This document shows, piece by piece, positions 44,863 to 52,730 of a stretch of 64,000 nucleotides of DNA. The first letter of the stretch is position 1; each line of letters opens with the position of its first letter. Location of the stretch: NCBI RefSeq assembly GCF_900110455.1, contig NZ_FOIS01000003.1:575491-639490 (forward strand), read 5' to 3'. The DNA comes from Natrinema salifodinae. GTDB taxonomy: Archaea > Halobacteriota > Halobacteria > Halobacteriales > Natrialbaceae. A program made the position numbers and the translations under genes. The notes beneath the pieces were generated by a model that did no database searches, was not told where the DNA came from, and saw nothing but the letters and a program-made list of their open reading frames with translations.

Positions 44863-45039
44863 TCACCCTTCTACGTACCATAACGCCGATATGCCGATCA
44901 CAACTGCGGCAAAAAAGGAGAAAACGAAGAACAGAGGGTCAGCCTCTGAACTCAAAAGCAGATACGTAAGGACGATCCCGAGCAGACTCGCTCCGAGAGC
45001 GATAAGAGCATCGAGGCGACGGCGAACACCGCGTTCCAT
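44863..45039 (-). CDS. small two-helix membrane protein (58 aa)
   Basis: Begins MERGVRRRLDALIALGASLL and ends SALWYVEG. Two hydrophobic helices (about residues 10-30 and 35-55). The surrounding sequence is notably AT-richer than average. A TATA element TTTTATAATATTC lies about 20-26 bp upstream on the minus strand (near 45053-45066), supporting the start at 45039. Function unknown. Confidence 0.65.
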   Translation of the reverse strand: MERGVRRRLDALIALGASLLGIVLTYLLLSSEADPLFFVFSFFAAVVIGISALWYVEG

Positions 45040-45170
45040 ACGCTGCTTTTAGACCCGAATATTATAAAAGAGGACGGAAAGCGTGTTCTAAACGACGGAA
45101 ATGACTCTACAGCGGTTGGACGATAGCGATAACTGCGATCACAGGAGAGCAGAACCTGATCGGGGACGAG

Positions 45171-45431
45171 CTATTTTGAGTTACTATCCAGTTCGCCCGG
45201 TTCGAGATCCTCGTTGAGGTATCGGTTCCCCAGATCGGTGAGCGAATAATATCCGTCGCTTTCTCGGTCGAGCAGTCCCTGGTCGGCGAGCACGCGACAG
45301 CGCTGACCGGTGTAATTCGGATGAGAATCAATATTCCGTCCGATAACCGCCGGCGGAACTTCGCCGGCATCCCGCACATACTCCAGAATCGCATCGTCAG
45401 TCGGGACCATCCAGTCAGCGCGTTCTCGCAT
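45171..45431 (-). CDS. PhiH1-repressor-like winged-helix protein
   Basis: 86 residues with the winged-helix composition found in proteins related to the haloarchaeal phage PhiH1 repressor: MVPTDDAILEYVRDAGEVPPAVIGRNID then HPNYTGQRCRVLADQGLLDR and a wing GYYSLTDLGNRYL. It likely controls a local promoter; several similar genes occur on haloarchaeal plasmids and proviruses. It lies in the AT-richer stretch between the small membrane gene and the next hypothetical gene. Confidence 0.8.
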   Translation of the reverse strand: MRERADWMVPTDDAILEYVRDAGEVPPAVIGRNIDSHPNYTGQRCRVLADQGLLDRESDGYYSLTDLGNRYLNEDLEPGELDSNSK

Positions 45432-45687
45432 ACCGGGCCCCGCGTTCTACGTGGCAATAGAACCCGCTCATGGGACTGAAATCATATCCGAGAACGAATT
45501 CTTAGAGCCCTATATACGCAGACGAGTATCTGGACATTCGTATATACAAAGTTATTAAGTGAAGAGGGTTCGGAATGAAATGTGGACGGAAGTGACGGTA
45601 GCTCTGCAGAGATAGGTAATCTACTCGCAGACGGAGCCGGTCTCGGCGCTGAGGCGCAGACGCTCCCGTATCCGTGAGCCGAAACCC
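45432..45687. promoter_or_regulatory. AT-rich intergenic region
   Basis: 256 bp between the repressor-like gene (-) and the hypothetical gene (+). It holds several TATA-like strings (CCCTATATACGC near 45507; TCGTATATACAAAG near 45539-45552; TTATTAAGTG). The partial repeat of TATATAC about 30 bp apart is notable. It may carry divergent promoters and the repressor's own operator; no gene could be supported. Confidence 0.45.
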
Positions 45688-46131
45688 ATGTCAGACGATG
45701 ACTTTCGGAGCCGTGACGGTTCCGACCGATTCGACGAATCGAGTTCGACTGCTCGAGACTACCCGGACGGCGACTCTCGTCCGATCCACGGCACCGTCCG
45801 CGAGCGCCTGGCGCGGATCGATCGAGTCACGCGCACGCTGCTCGCGGACGTCCGGCCCGGCGAAAGTCGCGACGAGGTCGGTCCGCTGGATCCGGACGCG
45901 CGCCGCGAGGCCAGGCGCCGCCTTCGGGAGATCAGGGCGGAGGCCAGCCGCGTCGGACTCGTGTTGATCGGTCCGGAGGCGACGATGCCGTACCGCCCCG
46001 CCGACGGTGCCGAGTCGGAGGCGACGATACTCGCCCGCGACGGATCGCTCGCGACGACCTATCTCGGACCGGATCCGGGGGCGTTCGAGCGCGACCGCGA
46101 GCGCCGACGCGAAGACGCCGATGAGCCCTGA
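45688..46131 (+). CDS. uncharacterised protein
   Basis: 147 residues, no membrane segment. A Ser/Asp-rich N-terminus precedes a helical part (HGTVRERLARIDRVTRTLLADVRPG) and ARREARRRLREIRAEASRVGLVLIGPEAT, with a charged C-terminus. I do not recognise a family. It is convergent with the SRA-HNH nuclease, 110 bp apart. Confidence 0.6.
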   Translation: MSDDDFRSRDGSDRFDESSSTARDYPDGDSRPIHGTVRERLARIDRVTRTLLADVRPGESRDEVGPLDPDARREARRRLREIRAEASRVGLVLIGPEATMPYRPADGAESEATILARDGSLATTYLGPDPGAFERDRERRREDADEP

Positions 46132-46241
46132 CCGAACGAGACGGCCCCGCCGTGCATCGCGGCGATCGCACACGTACGAGTAGGGGACGATGGGAATCCG
46201 GTAATTCGAAAGCGAGACCGCGTCCGTGGTAATCCGACCCG

Positions 46242-47693
46242 TTACGGCGATTCGAATCCGTGTCGCTCTCGATGCGCGGCGAGAAACGTCGCGTGTGGAC
46301 GCCGTTCCTCGTCGTCGGGCAGCGTGAGCCGTTCGTTCTCGAGGGGCTCGAATTCCTCGTAGCCGTCGAGGTCGGGCTGGTCGGCGACCAGAATCCGATA
46401 GTCGTCTGAAACCGCCAGCCAGCCGGTATCGAACGCCCAGTGGTGGAGCCGACAGAGAGCGAGCCCGTTCCGGACGTCATCGCGCCCGTTCTCGCGTTTC
46501 GGATAGATGTGGGCGGCCTCGATATCGAGCGTCCCGTTCGGCGACTCGCGTGATTTACCGCAGATGGCACATCGATATTCGTAAGCAGACGTAACCGCCG
46601 TTCGGAACGCGCTCGAACGGACTCGTCGCTGGACCGGCGTGAACTCCTCCGTATCGTCGGTCAGGGGCGGTTCGTCGTCACCGGGGTCACCGCCGTCTGC
46701 GCTCTGGGTGACCGACTCCGTGAGCGTCTCGAACTCCGCCGGACGGGCGAGTTCGAGCCGTTCCAACGTGAATTGATAGACCATTCGGCCGCCCCGCGAG
46801 ACGTACTCCGAGTCGACGACGTCGACCAGGCCCTCGTATCGGAGTTCGTCGCTATCCGCCGGCTGATAGAAGAAGTACACCGGGACGGTCGAGCGATCGG
46901 CCTGTTTGACGAGGGCGTTGTTCGCGGCCGTTCGTCGCTGATCTCCCTTTTCGGGAAGACCCTCGCCGATATAGGTGAACCGCTCCGCGTCGAGTTCGTC
47001 GGCGTACGGGCCGTCTTCGTGAGCTTTGACGACGACGAACTCGAGGTCCCCGTCTTCGTCCGTGCGAGGATTGATGCCCTTGATATACGCGCCGAAGTTA
47101 GTGTCGAGTTCCGTCTCGAGTTCGGTCTGCGTATAGCGCTCGCCGCGTTCGAGAGCCGGATACCCCGACGTCCGGCGTCGAGCCAGTTCCCGTCCGCGAT
47201 CAGTGAGCGAGTTCACGCCGTCGGATCGCGTAACGTATCCGAGGCTCTGTAACCACCCGCGGTGTTGTGCGGGACCCGAGGCGTCGTTCCAGCCGAACTC
47301 GGAGTGTTCGGATTCGATAACGTCGCCTAACTCGGCGTCCGTTTTCGGCCCGTCGAGGAGCGCTTCGAGCATCGTATCGAACCCGCGAACAGTAGTCGAG
47401 AGCAGTTCGTAGAGCACCGCCGAATCCGTCTCCGACAGCCACGCCATCCCCGATCGGGTGAGCCGAACGCGATCCGGTTCGAACGCGAGGAGTTCGATCC
47501 GCTCGAGGAAGGTCAGCCGACGCCGAATCCCGTCGTCGCTCGTCGCGCGAGTATTCGATTTAATCCAGTCGATGACCGCCGTTTCGGACGGGTTTTCAGC
47601 GAGGATGTATTTGCACAACCGCTCGAGAACGCTCGTGTAATTCCCTGCGCCCCCGAAGAACCGAACTGCGATATTGAGTTTCTCCCCTCCCAT
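46242..47693 (-). CDS. SRA-like/HNH nuclease (modification-dependent restriction-like)
   Basis: 483 residues. Residues about 15-175 contain two winged-helix-like segments. The middle (about 190-312) has the pattern of an SRA/YDG-like domain in restriction proteins: FTYIGEGLPEKGDQRRTAANNAL. The C-terminus is an HNH nuclease: C375xxC378 (YRCAICGKS), LDIEAAHIYPKR with His395, NGLALCRLHHWAFD with C414 and H417/418. The combination is typical of proteins that cut DNA with modified bases. The start at 47693 is preferred over an upstream in-frame extension. The 5' region is shared with ORB-like repeats. Confidence 0.85.
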   Translation of the reverse strand: MGGEKLNIAVRFFGGAGNYTSVLERLCKYILAENPSETAVIDWIKSNTRATSDDGIRRRLTFLERIELLAFEPDRVRLTRSGMAWLSETDSAVLYELLSTTVRGFDTMLEALLDGPKTDAELGDVIESEHSEFGWNDASGPAQHRGWLQSLGYVTRSDGVNSLTDRGRELARRRTSGYPALERGERYTQTELETELDTNFGAYIKGINPRTDEDGDLEFVVVKAHEDGPYADELDAERFTYIGEGLPEKGDQRRTAANNALVKQADRSTVPVYFFYQPADSDELRYEGLVDVVDSEYVSRGGRMVYQFTLERLELARPAEFETLTESVTQSADGGDPGDDEPPLTDDTEEFTPVQRRVRSSAFRTAVTSAYEYRCAICGKSRESPNGTLDIEAAHIYPKRENGRDDVRNGLALCRLHHWAFDTGWLAVSDDYRILVADQPDLDGYEEFEPLENERLTLPDDEERRPHATFLAAHRERHGFESP

Positions 47694-47702
47694 CGCTGAT
47701 GT

Positions 47703-47741
47703 ACAACACTCCTGGCGTTGTGCGGACGGTGATATAAAACA
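47703..47741 (-). promoter_or_regulatory. promoter and possible operator of the SRA-HNH gene
   Basis: A TATA-like GTTTTATATCACC lies at about 47729-47741 on the minus strand. The short inverted repeat ACAAC-9 nt-GTTGT at 47703-47721 falls near the expected transcription start, so a repressor could bind it. The gene's ATG is at 47693, giving a short leader. Confidence 0.4.
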
Positions 47742-47784
47742 CGTGGCACGTTCCGGCCGATCGTTCGTAGTTACCCTGACCGGG

Positions 47785-47807
47785 GACACACCACCGTTGC
47801 AAGTGAA
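47785..47807 (+). repeat. ORB-like origin repeat 1
   Basis: 23-bp element GACACACCACCGTTGCAAGTG followed by AA. It shares the frame GACACACCACxGTTxCAxGTGAA with the copies near the orc1/cdc6 gene, so it is a candidate initiator-binding site. Confidence 0.7.
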
Positions 47808-47817
47808 GTGTCACAGA

Positions 47818-47840
47818 GACACACCACGGTTTCACGTGAA
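47818..47840 (+). repeat. ORB-like origin repeat 2
   Basis: GACACACCACGGTTTCACGT plus GAA, direct orientation, ten bases after repeat 1. Confidence 0.7.
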
Positions 47841-47923
47841 CGCCGGCTATCGTCGCGCCGTTCGGGCTCCGCCGGTGGTTCGGCGAGCGGACTCGTCCAT
47901 CGGAAGGAACCGAACGATGCGGT

Positions 47924-47946
47924 GAGACACCACTGTTGCAAGTGAA
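47924..47946 (+). repeat. ORB-like origin repeat 3
   Basis: GAGACACCACTGTTGCAAGT plus GAA, direct orientation. Confidence 0.65.
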
Positions 47947-47974
47947 CGGGCGAGTGGCGTCGATACCCACGGTG

Positions 47975-47997
47975 TTCACTCGCAAAGGTGGTGTGGG
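47975..47997 (-). repeat. ORB-like origin repeat 4 (inverted)
   Basis: The + strand reads TTCACTCGCAAAGGTGGTGT plus GGG, which is the inverted orientation of the same element, just beyond the 3' end of orc1/cdc6. Confidence 0.65.
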
Positions 47998-48020
47998 GGT
48001 GGAGCGGGCCGAGCGGAGAC

Positions 48021-49247
48021 TCAAACGACACCGTTCATCCGAGCGATGTCGCGGATCGTCTCGATCTCCTCGTCGAGGTAGAGCACGTCCGACATCGCGT
48101 CCACGGCGCTCGTGAAGGGAACGTCCAGTTCGTAACTGTAGTAGTTGCCCCGGGAACCGCTGCGGTTTTCCTTCGCCGAGAGGATCCCCAGCATCCGGAG
48201 ATCCGAGAGGTGGTTGTGCACCGACCGCTGGGCGAGCGAGTCAGTCCCCGACGACTCACAGAGCGCCTGGTACTCCTGATAGAGCTCCCGCGTCCGGCAG
48301 GGCGTCGACTCCTTGGCCGCCTTCGAGACGACCGCCAGCAGGGCGAGCCGGCCGTGGGTCGTTAGTTCTCGCATCCCTTCCTCGACCCGCTCCTGTTCGA
48401 GTTTCGACCGCGCCCGATCGACGTGGTCCTCCTGGATGACGTCGTCGTCGTTGTTCTCCGCTACTTCGCCGGCGAGTCGGAGCAAGTCCAGCGCCTGGCG
48501 GGCGCTCCCGCTGTCGCGAGCGGCGAGCGCGGCACAGAGGTTCAGGACGCCGGTCTCGTAGCTGCCGTCCGCGATCGCGACCTCGGCTCGAGACTCGAGG
48601 ATGTTGGTGAGTTCGGACGCCTCGTACGGCGGAAACTGCAGTTCGCGTTCGCAGAGCGTGTCCTGGACGCGCGGATCGAGCTGTTCGCGGAACTTGAAGT
48701 CGTTGCTGATCCCGATGAGGCCGACCTTCGTCGACTCCAGATAGCCGTTCGATCGAGCCCGTGGCAGTTCGTACAGCAACTCGTCGCGGTCGCCGATCGA
48801 ATCGATCTCGTCGAGGACGATAACGACCGTCCCGCCCAGCGCCTCGAGTTCGCTGTAGAGCTTCTTGAAGACGGTCTGTTGGGGGTAGCCGGTCGTGCTG
48901 ATCTCAGCCCCGTCGGGGCGGAGCGTGTTGACCAGTTCGATCGCGACCTGGTACGACGAGTTGAGCGTCTTGCAGTTGACGCTCAGTACCGAGAGGTCGA
49001 CGTCGTCGTACTCAGTGACGTCCTCCTGGAGCACGTCGAGGAGGTACTCGGTGACTGCGGTCTTCCCGACGCCCGTGTTCCCGTAGAGGAAGACGTTGTT
49101 TGGCTCCCAGCCATCGATGATGGGCTGGAGCGCGTCCATGTAGGCCTCGATCTCTTCGTCCCGTTCTTCGATCCGTTCGGGTTGGTACGACTCCCCCAGT
49201 GCGTCCTTGTTCCGGAAGATGTTCTGCTTCCGCTCGAACCGAGGCAT
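48021..49247 (-). CDS. cdc6: Orc1/Cdc6 replication initiator
   Basis: 408-residue AAA+ initiator that binds origin repeats and starts DNA replication. Walker A is GNTGVGKT (residues 56-63), Walker B is VVIVLDEID (Asp146-Glu147), with sensor-like DRDELLYELPRARSNGYLESTKVGLIGISND. The C-terminal winged helix is in the region RELYQEYQALCESSGTDSLAQRSVHNHLSDLRMLGILSAKENRSG. Direct and inverted copies of a 23-bp repeat flank the gene on both sides, which is the arrangement expected for a cognate origin. A TATA-like element lies about 27 bp upstream. Confidence 0.93.
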   Translation of the reverse strand: MPRFERKQNIFRNKDALGESYQPERIEERDEEIEAYMDALQPIIDGWEPNNVFLYGNTGVGKTAVTEYLLDVLQEDVTEYDDVDLSVLSVNCKTLNSSYQVAIELVNTLRPDGAEISTTGYPQQTVFKKLYSELEALGGTVVIVLDEIDSIGDRDELLYELPRARSNGYLESTKVGLIGISNDFKFREQLDPRVQDTLCERELQFPPYEASELTNILESRAEVAIADGSYETGVLNLCAALAARDSGSARQALDLLRLAGEVAENNDDDVIQEDHVDRARSKLEQERVEEGMRELTTHGRLALLAVVSKAAKESTPCRTRELYQEYQALCESSGTDSLAQRSVHNHLSDLRMLGILSAKENRSGSRGNYYSYELDVPFTSAVDAMSDVLYLDEEIETIRDIARMNGVV

Positions 49248-49267
49248 GTCCCTACCAAGCGAGAAGC

Positions 49268-49280
49268 GGTATTTAAAACC
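49268..49280 (-). promoter_or_regulatory. TATA-like promoter of orc1/cdc6
   Basis: On the minus strand GGTTTTAAATACC is about 27 bp before the ATG at 49247. ORB-like repeat 5 lies just upstream (49309-49331), so the initiator may control its own transcription. Confidence 0.6.
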
Positions 49281-49308
49281 ACTTTTTCATCTGATGCAAG
49301 TGAACTCA

Positions 49309-49331
49309 GACACACCACCGTTTCACGTGAA
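49309..49331 (+). repeat. ORB-like origin repeat 5
   Basis: GACACACCACCGTTTCACGT plus GAA, closest to the consensus. A half repeat TGATGCAAGTGAA precedes it at 49292-49304. Confidence 0.7.
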
Positions 49332-49504
49332 TCCATGTTCGATGGAACTACGAACTGGAACAGTCCACGATTTCATCTAAAGCGGTTACATGTCACCGGC
49401 TGAGACGGACCCCGTTTCCTGGGTAGAGCCCGTCGCGAGGCGACGCTAATTCTCCCCCACCGGTCTCCATCGATCGACCCCCCTCCCCCACCCTTCGCTC
49501 CGGC
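49332..49504. other. candidate replication origin core
   Basis: The segment between repeat 5 and the oppositely oriented repeat 6 fits the haloarchaeal design of an unwinding region framed by ORBs. It is not strongly AT-rich (moderate AT in the first 60 bp), so the exact unwinding element cannot be named. Confidence 0.45.
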
Positions 49505-49527
49505 TTCACTTGCAAACGTGGTGGGTC
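49505..49527 (-). repeat. ORB-like origin repeat 6 (inverted)
   Basis: The + strand reads TTCACTTGCAAACGTGGTGG plus GTC, the inverted form of the repeat; it faces repeat 5 about 175 bp away. Confidence 0.65.
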
Positions 49528-49838
49528 TCTGTCCGCGGGACGCGATCCGCCCGAACCGGAGCACCGAACCGCGATCCACGACGGGACTCGCCCGGCTAGT
49601 CGCTCCGACCACGATCCTAGTCCCCGTCCAATCGACCGGTTCTTTAACGTCGACTCGTGGAACGCAAGTGGATCGAAAATCCGGGGTAATACTCTTTGCA
49701 GCAGTCAGGGGTGAACGTGTCTTCCGGCAGTTCTCAGACCGTCCGAGAACGCAGGATTCGGCGTTTCTCACCGCTGCTTCGTAAAACGATCACCGCAAGC
49801 TACTGGATCGGAGTCGGCAGAAACTGAGAGTGCAACAG
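49528..49838. other. gene-free stretch after the origin
   Basis: About 310 bp with no supportable gene. A short open frame beginning at 49518 codes Arg/Ser/Thr-rich sequence with no domain and is probably chance. Confidence 0.4.
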
Positions 49839-49859
49839 GCGGTGGGATTCGAACCCTGC
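49839..49859 (-). other. tRNA T-arm-like fragment
   Basis: The minus strand reads GCAGGGTTCGAATCCCACCGC, resembling a tRNA T-loop (TTCGAAT) and 3' region. Only three of five T-stem pairs form (GGG with CCC) and no matching tRNA body was found upstream, so it is at best a remnant. Confidence 0.3.
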
Positions 49860-49930
49860 GAACAGCTCGATCCTCGCCGGTCTCTTTCTAACCTATTGCC
49901 GGTTCGCTCGTCGCTCCGTTTCCCGCTGTA

Positions 49931-50003
49931 CGGGCGCGGAGGGATTTGAACCCCCGACATCTTGGTCCGGAACCAAGAACTCTGTCCACTGAGCTACGCG
50001 CCC
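49931..50003 (-). tRNA. tRNA-Arg (anticodon CCG)
   Basis: 73 nt on the minus strand fold into a cloverleaf: acceptor GGGCGCG with CGCGCCC, discriminator G, D-arm GCTC...GAGT, anticodon stem CTTGG with CCAAG, loop TTCCGGA placing the anticodon CCG, and T-arm GGGGG-TTCAAAT-CCCTC. CCA is not encoded. The gene has no intron. Confidence 0.95.
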
Positions 50004-50121
50004 TCACGAACGGCTAGCGGGAACGAAGACATAACGGTTCCCTTTTTGTCTCGCCAGGCCGGCGAGCTTCGGCGCGGACTTCGAGCGGCCGTCGAGATCA
50101 GGAGGACGAAGGATTTCGGGC

Positions 50122-50430
50122 TTACGTCGAGGATTCGGTGTCGACGAGGTCGGGCTCGGCGGCGTCGTCGATCGGAGCGTTCGCGTCCGCGATTTCGACT
50201 TCGATCTCGCCGTTTACTTCGCCGACGGCGACGGTGTAGCCGTGATAGGTGAATTCGAGGCTGGAGAAGCCAGGCGAGTCGACGAGCGAGTCGAGGAGGT
50301 CGGGATCGATCGTGTCGTACAGCGGGGCGAGTTCGACCGGATCGGTGTCGTCAGCGTCGGCGACGAGGTTGATGACGGTCATGCTGAGCGACGTCTCGGT
50401 GGGGACGGATGTGGACTCGAACGAATTCAT
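50122..50430 (-). CDS. HalOD1-domain protein
   Basis: 102 residues consisting mostly of the HalOD1 output domain, a haloarchaeal signalling module: SLSMTVINLVADADDTDPVELAPLYDTIDPDLLDSLVDSP and EFTYHGYTVAV. The Asp-rich tail (PIDDAAEPDLVDTESST) is probably unstructured. The start at 50430 (MNSFEST) is preferred over an upstream in-frame ATG, since the family domain begins shortly after. Such single-domain HalOD1 proteins have unknown partners. Confidence 0.85.
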   Translation of the reverse strand: MNSFESTSVPTETSLSMTVINLVADADDTDPVELAPLYDTIDPDLLDSLVDSPGFSSLEFTYHGYTVAVGEVNGEIEVEIADANAPIDDAAEPDLVDTESST

Positions 50431-50599
50431 AACCAGTGGTGCGGGACCGGGAGTAAAGAATATGTTCCAATATTTCATCCCGACACAGTCGGAGAAAAGA
50501 ACGGTTCAGTAGGCCCCACTATCGGGGTGAAAAGCGACTGCAACCGAGTATTCCGAAGTGAGATATACGTGTTACGATCCCTCGAGACGGTGCGCCGGG

Positions 50600-51499
50600 C
50601 TACTCTCGACGCGGGACCGCGTGGCGGCCGAAGCCGTACCGGAGGCGGTTCGCGAGCCGGCGCGAGAACCGGCCGTCGTCGGCCCGCGAGCCGAACCGTT
50701 CGGCCAGGGCGGTGTAGATCAGCGGCAGGGGAACTTCCTGTTCGAGCCCCTCCTGGACGGTCCAGGTGCCGGTCGAGCCGCCTTCGACGCGGTCGGCTAC
50801 GGTCCCCAGATCGGAGCCTTCCTCGCGGAAGGCCTCCTCGCAGAGTTCGAGCAGCCACGAGCGGATGACCGCGCCGTTGTTCCAGACCGACGCCACCGAC
50901 TCGAGGTCGAGGTCGTACCGGCCCTCGTGGAGCAGTTCGAACCCCTCGCCGTAGGCCTGCATCAGGGCGTACTCGACGCCGTTGTGGATCATCTTGACGT
51001 AGTGGCCCGAGCCAGCGGGACCCATCCGCTCGTGGCCGTCCGGCCCGGTCGCGACGGCGTCGAAGACCGGTTCGAGTTCCTCGTAGGCCCACTCGGGGCC
51101 GCCCACCATCAGGGAGAAGCCGAGTTCCGCGCCGGCGGGGCCGCCGGAGGTCCCGCAGTCGAGGTACGCCGCGGGACAGGACTCGGCGCGCCGGACGGAG
51201 TCCTCGAAGTAGGAGTTGCCGCCGTCGACGACGACGTCGTCGCCGTCCAGGTGCGACTCGAGTTCCTCGAGGGTGACGTCGACCGCCTCGCCGGCGGGGA
51301 CCATCAGCCAGATGCGCTTGTCCGCGCCCAGCTGGTTGGTCAGGTCGTCGATCGAGTCGGCGGGGTCGGCGCCGGCTTCGGCGGCCGTCGCGACGGCCGC
51401 CTCGTCCAAGTCGAAGGCGACGACGTCGTGGCCCGCCGCGAGCGTGCGCTCGACGACGATCTGTCCCATACGCCCGAGTCCGATCAGGCCCAGTTGCAT
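50600..51499 (-). CDS. gnd: 6-phosphogluconate dehydrogenase (decarboxylating, short type)
   Basis: 299-residue NAD(P)-dependent enzyme of the oxidative pentose phosphate pathway, of the short GndA-like type. Rossmann motif GLIGLGRMG with FDLDEAAV, then the family motif VVVDGGNSYFEDSVRRAE, LDCGTSGGPAGAELGFSLMVGG and GPAGSGHYVKMIHNGVEYALMQAYGEG with the catalytic Lys-Asn pair. The C-terminal helical domain (SVASVWNNGAVIRSWLLELCEEA) completes it. It is a single gene; the next genes on this strand are unrelated. Confidence 0.94.
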   Translation of the reverse strand: MQLGLIGLGRMGQIVVERTLAAGHDVVAFDLDEAAVATAAEAGADPADSIDDLTNQLGADKRIWLMVPAGEAVDVTLEELESHLDGDDVVVDGGNSYFEDSVRRAESCPAAYLDCGTSGGPAGAELGFSLMVGGPEWAYEELEPVFDAVATGPDGHERMGPAGSGHYVKMIHNGVEYALMQAYGEGFELLHEGRYDLDLESVASVWNNGAVIRSWLLELCEEAFREEGSDLGTVADRVEGGSTGTWTVQEGLEQEVPLPLIYTALAERFGSRADDGRFSRRLANRLRYGFGRHAVPRRE

Positions 51500-51647
51500 G
51501 GGTAGGGGTCGGCCGGCCGGTATGGTAGTGATTGCGGTTCCGACTCTCGGCCCGGGAATCGGTGTCGGCCCGACCGAGTCGCTTCGACTACCGGCTACGG
51601 CCGTCGTGAACGCCGAAACGAGTGGAAAACGAGAGACGGAGAATCAG

Positions 51648-52082
51648 CTACTGGATCGGATCCTCGAGACGCGCCCAGCCGATCGCGTCGAGCACGACGA
51701 CCTGGTCGTTGTACCGGACGTAAACGCCGTTGTACGCGCGCCCGTCGGCGTCGTAATAGGGCAGCGACTCCCGGATTCGGTCGACGACGGACCAGGCTCC
51801 GTCGCGGTCGATTGTGACGTGTTCCCACTCCTCGCGTGCGCCGTTGCGGACGGCCCGATCGAGCGCGCGCCGCGCCCCGGGAATCTCGCCGAGTCGGTTC
51901 GCGGACGCGTCGACGACCGTCGCGTCGGGCGGTATCTCGTCGGGATCGATGATACGTGCGCCGAGGTCGGCCTTCGAACGCGATGCACCGACGTCCGACC
52001 GTTCCGACCGCAAGACGTAGCCGGCCACAGCGGCCGTCCCCACCGCGACCAGCGAGAGGGCCATGTCTTTACCCCTGATCAT
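51648..52082 (-). CDS. membrane-anchored uncharacterised protein
   Basis: 144 residues starting MIRGKDMALSLVAVGTAAVAGYVL, with one N-terminal helix that may be an uncleaved signal anchor. The remaining ~120 residues are acidic and soluble, with GEIPGARRALDRAVRNGAREEW and NDQVVVLDAIGWARLEDP near the end. A TATA-like GATACTTAG lies about 28 bp upstream of the start. Function is unknown. Confidence 0.65.
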   Translation of the reverse strand: MIRGKDMALSLVAVGTAAVAGYVLRSERSDVGASRSKADLGARIIDPDEIPPDATVVDASANRLGEIPGARRALDRAVRNGAREEWEHVTIDRDGAWSVVDRIRESLPYYDADGRAYNGVYVRYNDQVVVLDAIGWARLEDPIQ

Positions 52083-52165
52083 TATCGAGTACCTTACAGT
52101 AACTGACTAAGTATCTTTCGCAAGAATGTTCATTACCAAGACTTTCAGGTTGAAAGGCAGGTGCG

Positions 52166-52630
52166 CTAGAAGAAGGTACTGACATTGGTCGAGAGCAGCC
52201 CTGCAACCACTAGCAGGCCGATGGCCGCGACGGCTGCCGCCCGAAACACCGGGAGCGCGTCACGGGCCGGTTCGCGGATCTTCTTCCCGGTGAGTCCCGC
52301 CTCGAAGCGCTTCGCACCGATCTCGACGAGCGCGGTCAGCGCGAGCCAGAGCGCGACCATCGAGAGCACCAGGTGCCCGTTCGTCGTCCCGAACAGGGTC
52401 TCGGTCGTGTAGAGCGACCCCGCCAGGTGACCGCCCGAGAGCAGGAGGACGAGCGAGCTCACCCGCGAGACCGTCGTGAGCTTTCCGGAGATGACCTCGA
52501 GCGGATGGGTCGTGTTGAACGCGCCGTCGCGTGCCAGCGGGAGAACGACGGCGGCGACGAAACAGACGCTGCCGGCCCAGAGAGCGGCGAAAACCAGGTG
52601 CGTCGTCCTGGCGGCGAGAACGTCGATCAT
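52166..52630 (-). CDS. CopD-family membrane protein
   Basis: 154 residues with four hydrophobic helices (near residues 8-30, 55-75, 82-105 and 127-150). Segments HLVFAALWAGSVCFVAAVVLPLARDG and LLLSGGHLAGSLYTTETLFGTTNGHLVLSMV match the copper-resistance CopD fold, with conserved His residues. A matching CopC or other copper gene is not adjacent, and the actual transported species is unknown. Confidence 0.78.
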   Translation of the reverse strand: MIDVLAARTTHLVFAALWAGSVCFVAAVVLPLARDGAFNTTHPLEVISGKLTTVSRVSSLVLLLSGGHLAGSLYTTETLFGTTNGHLVLSMVALWLALTALVEIGAKRFEAGLTGKKIREPARDALPVFRAAAVAAIGLLVVAGLLSTNVSTFF

Positions 52631-52730
52631 ACGGGATCGGTCGGCGAGCGGGCGTATCAGCGTTCCGACTTCAGACTGCGGGACGGTCGCCGTCGGCTGA
52701 CCGTCTCGACGGGCGATATCTCCGTTCGAG

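Noticed and set aside
47785-47997. Possible CRISPR-like array
   Set aside because: Copies are few, irregularly spaced, partly inverted and slightly variable, and no spacer-like units or cas genes are present. The link to orc1/cdc6 favours origin repeats.
49518-49784. Small + strand gene after the origin
   Set aside because: Composition is Arg/Ser/Thr-rich with no domain or promoter, and it overlaps an ORB-like repeat.
49839-49915. Second, intron-bearing tRNA next to tRNA-Arg
   Set aside because: Only the T-arm-like part is visible, the T-stem has two mismatches, and no matching acceptor or anticodon arm could be found upstream on the minus strand.
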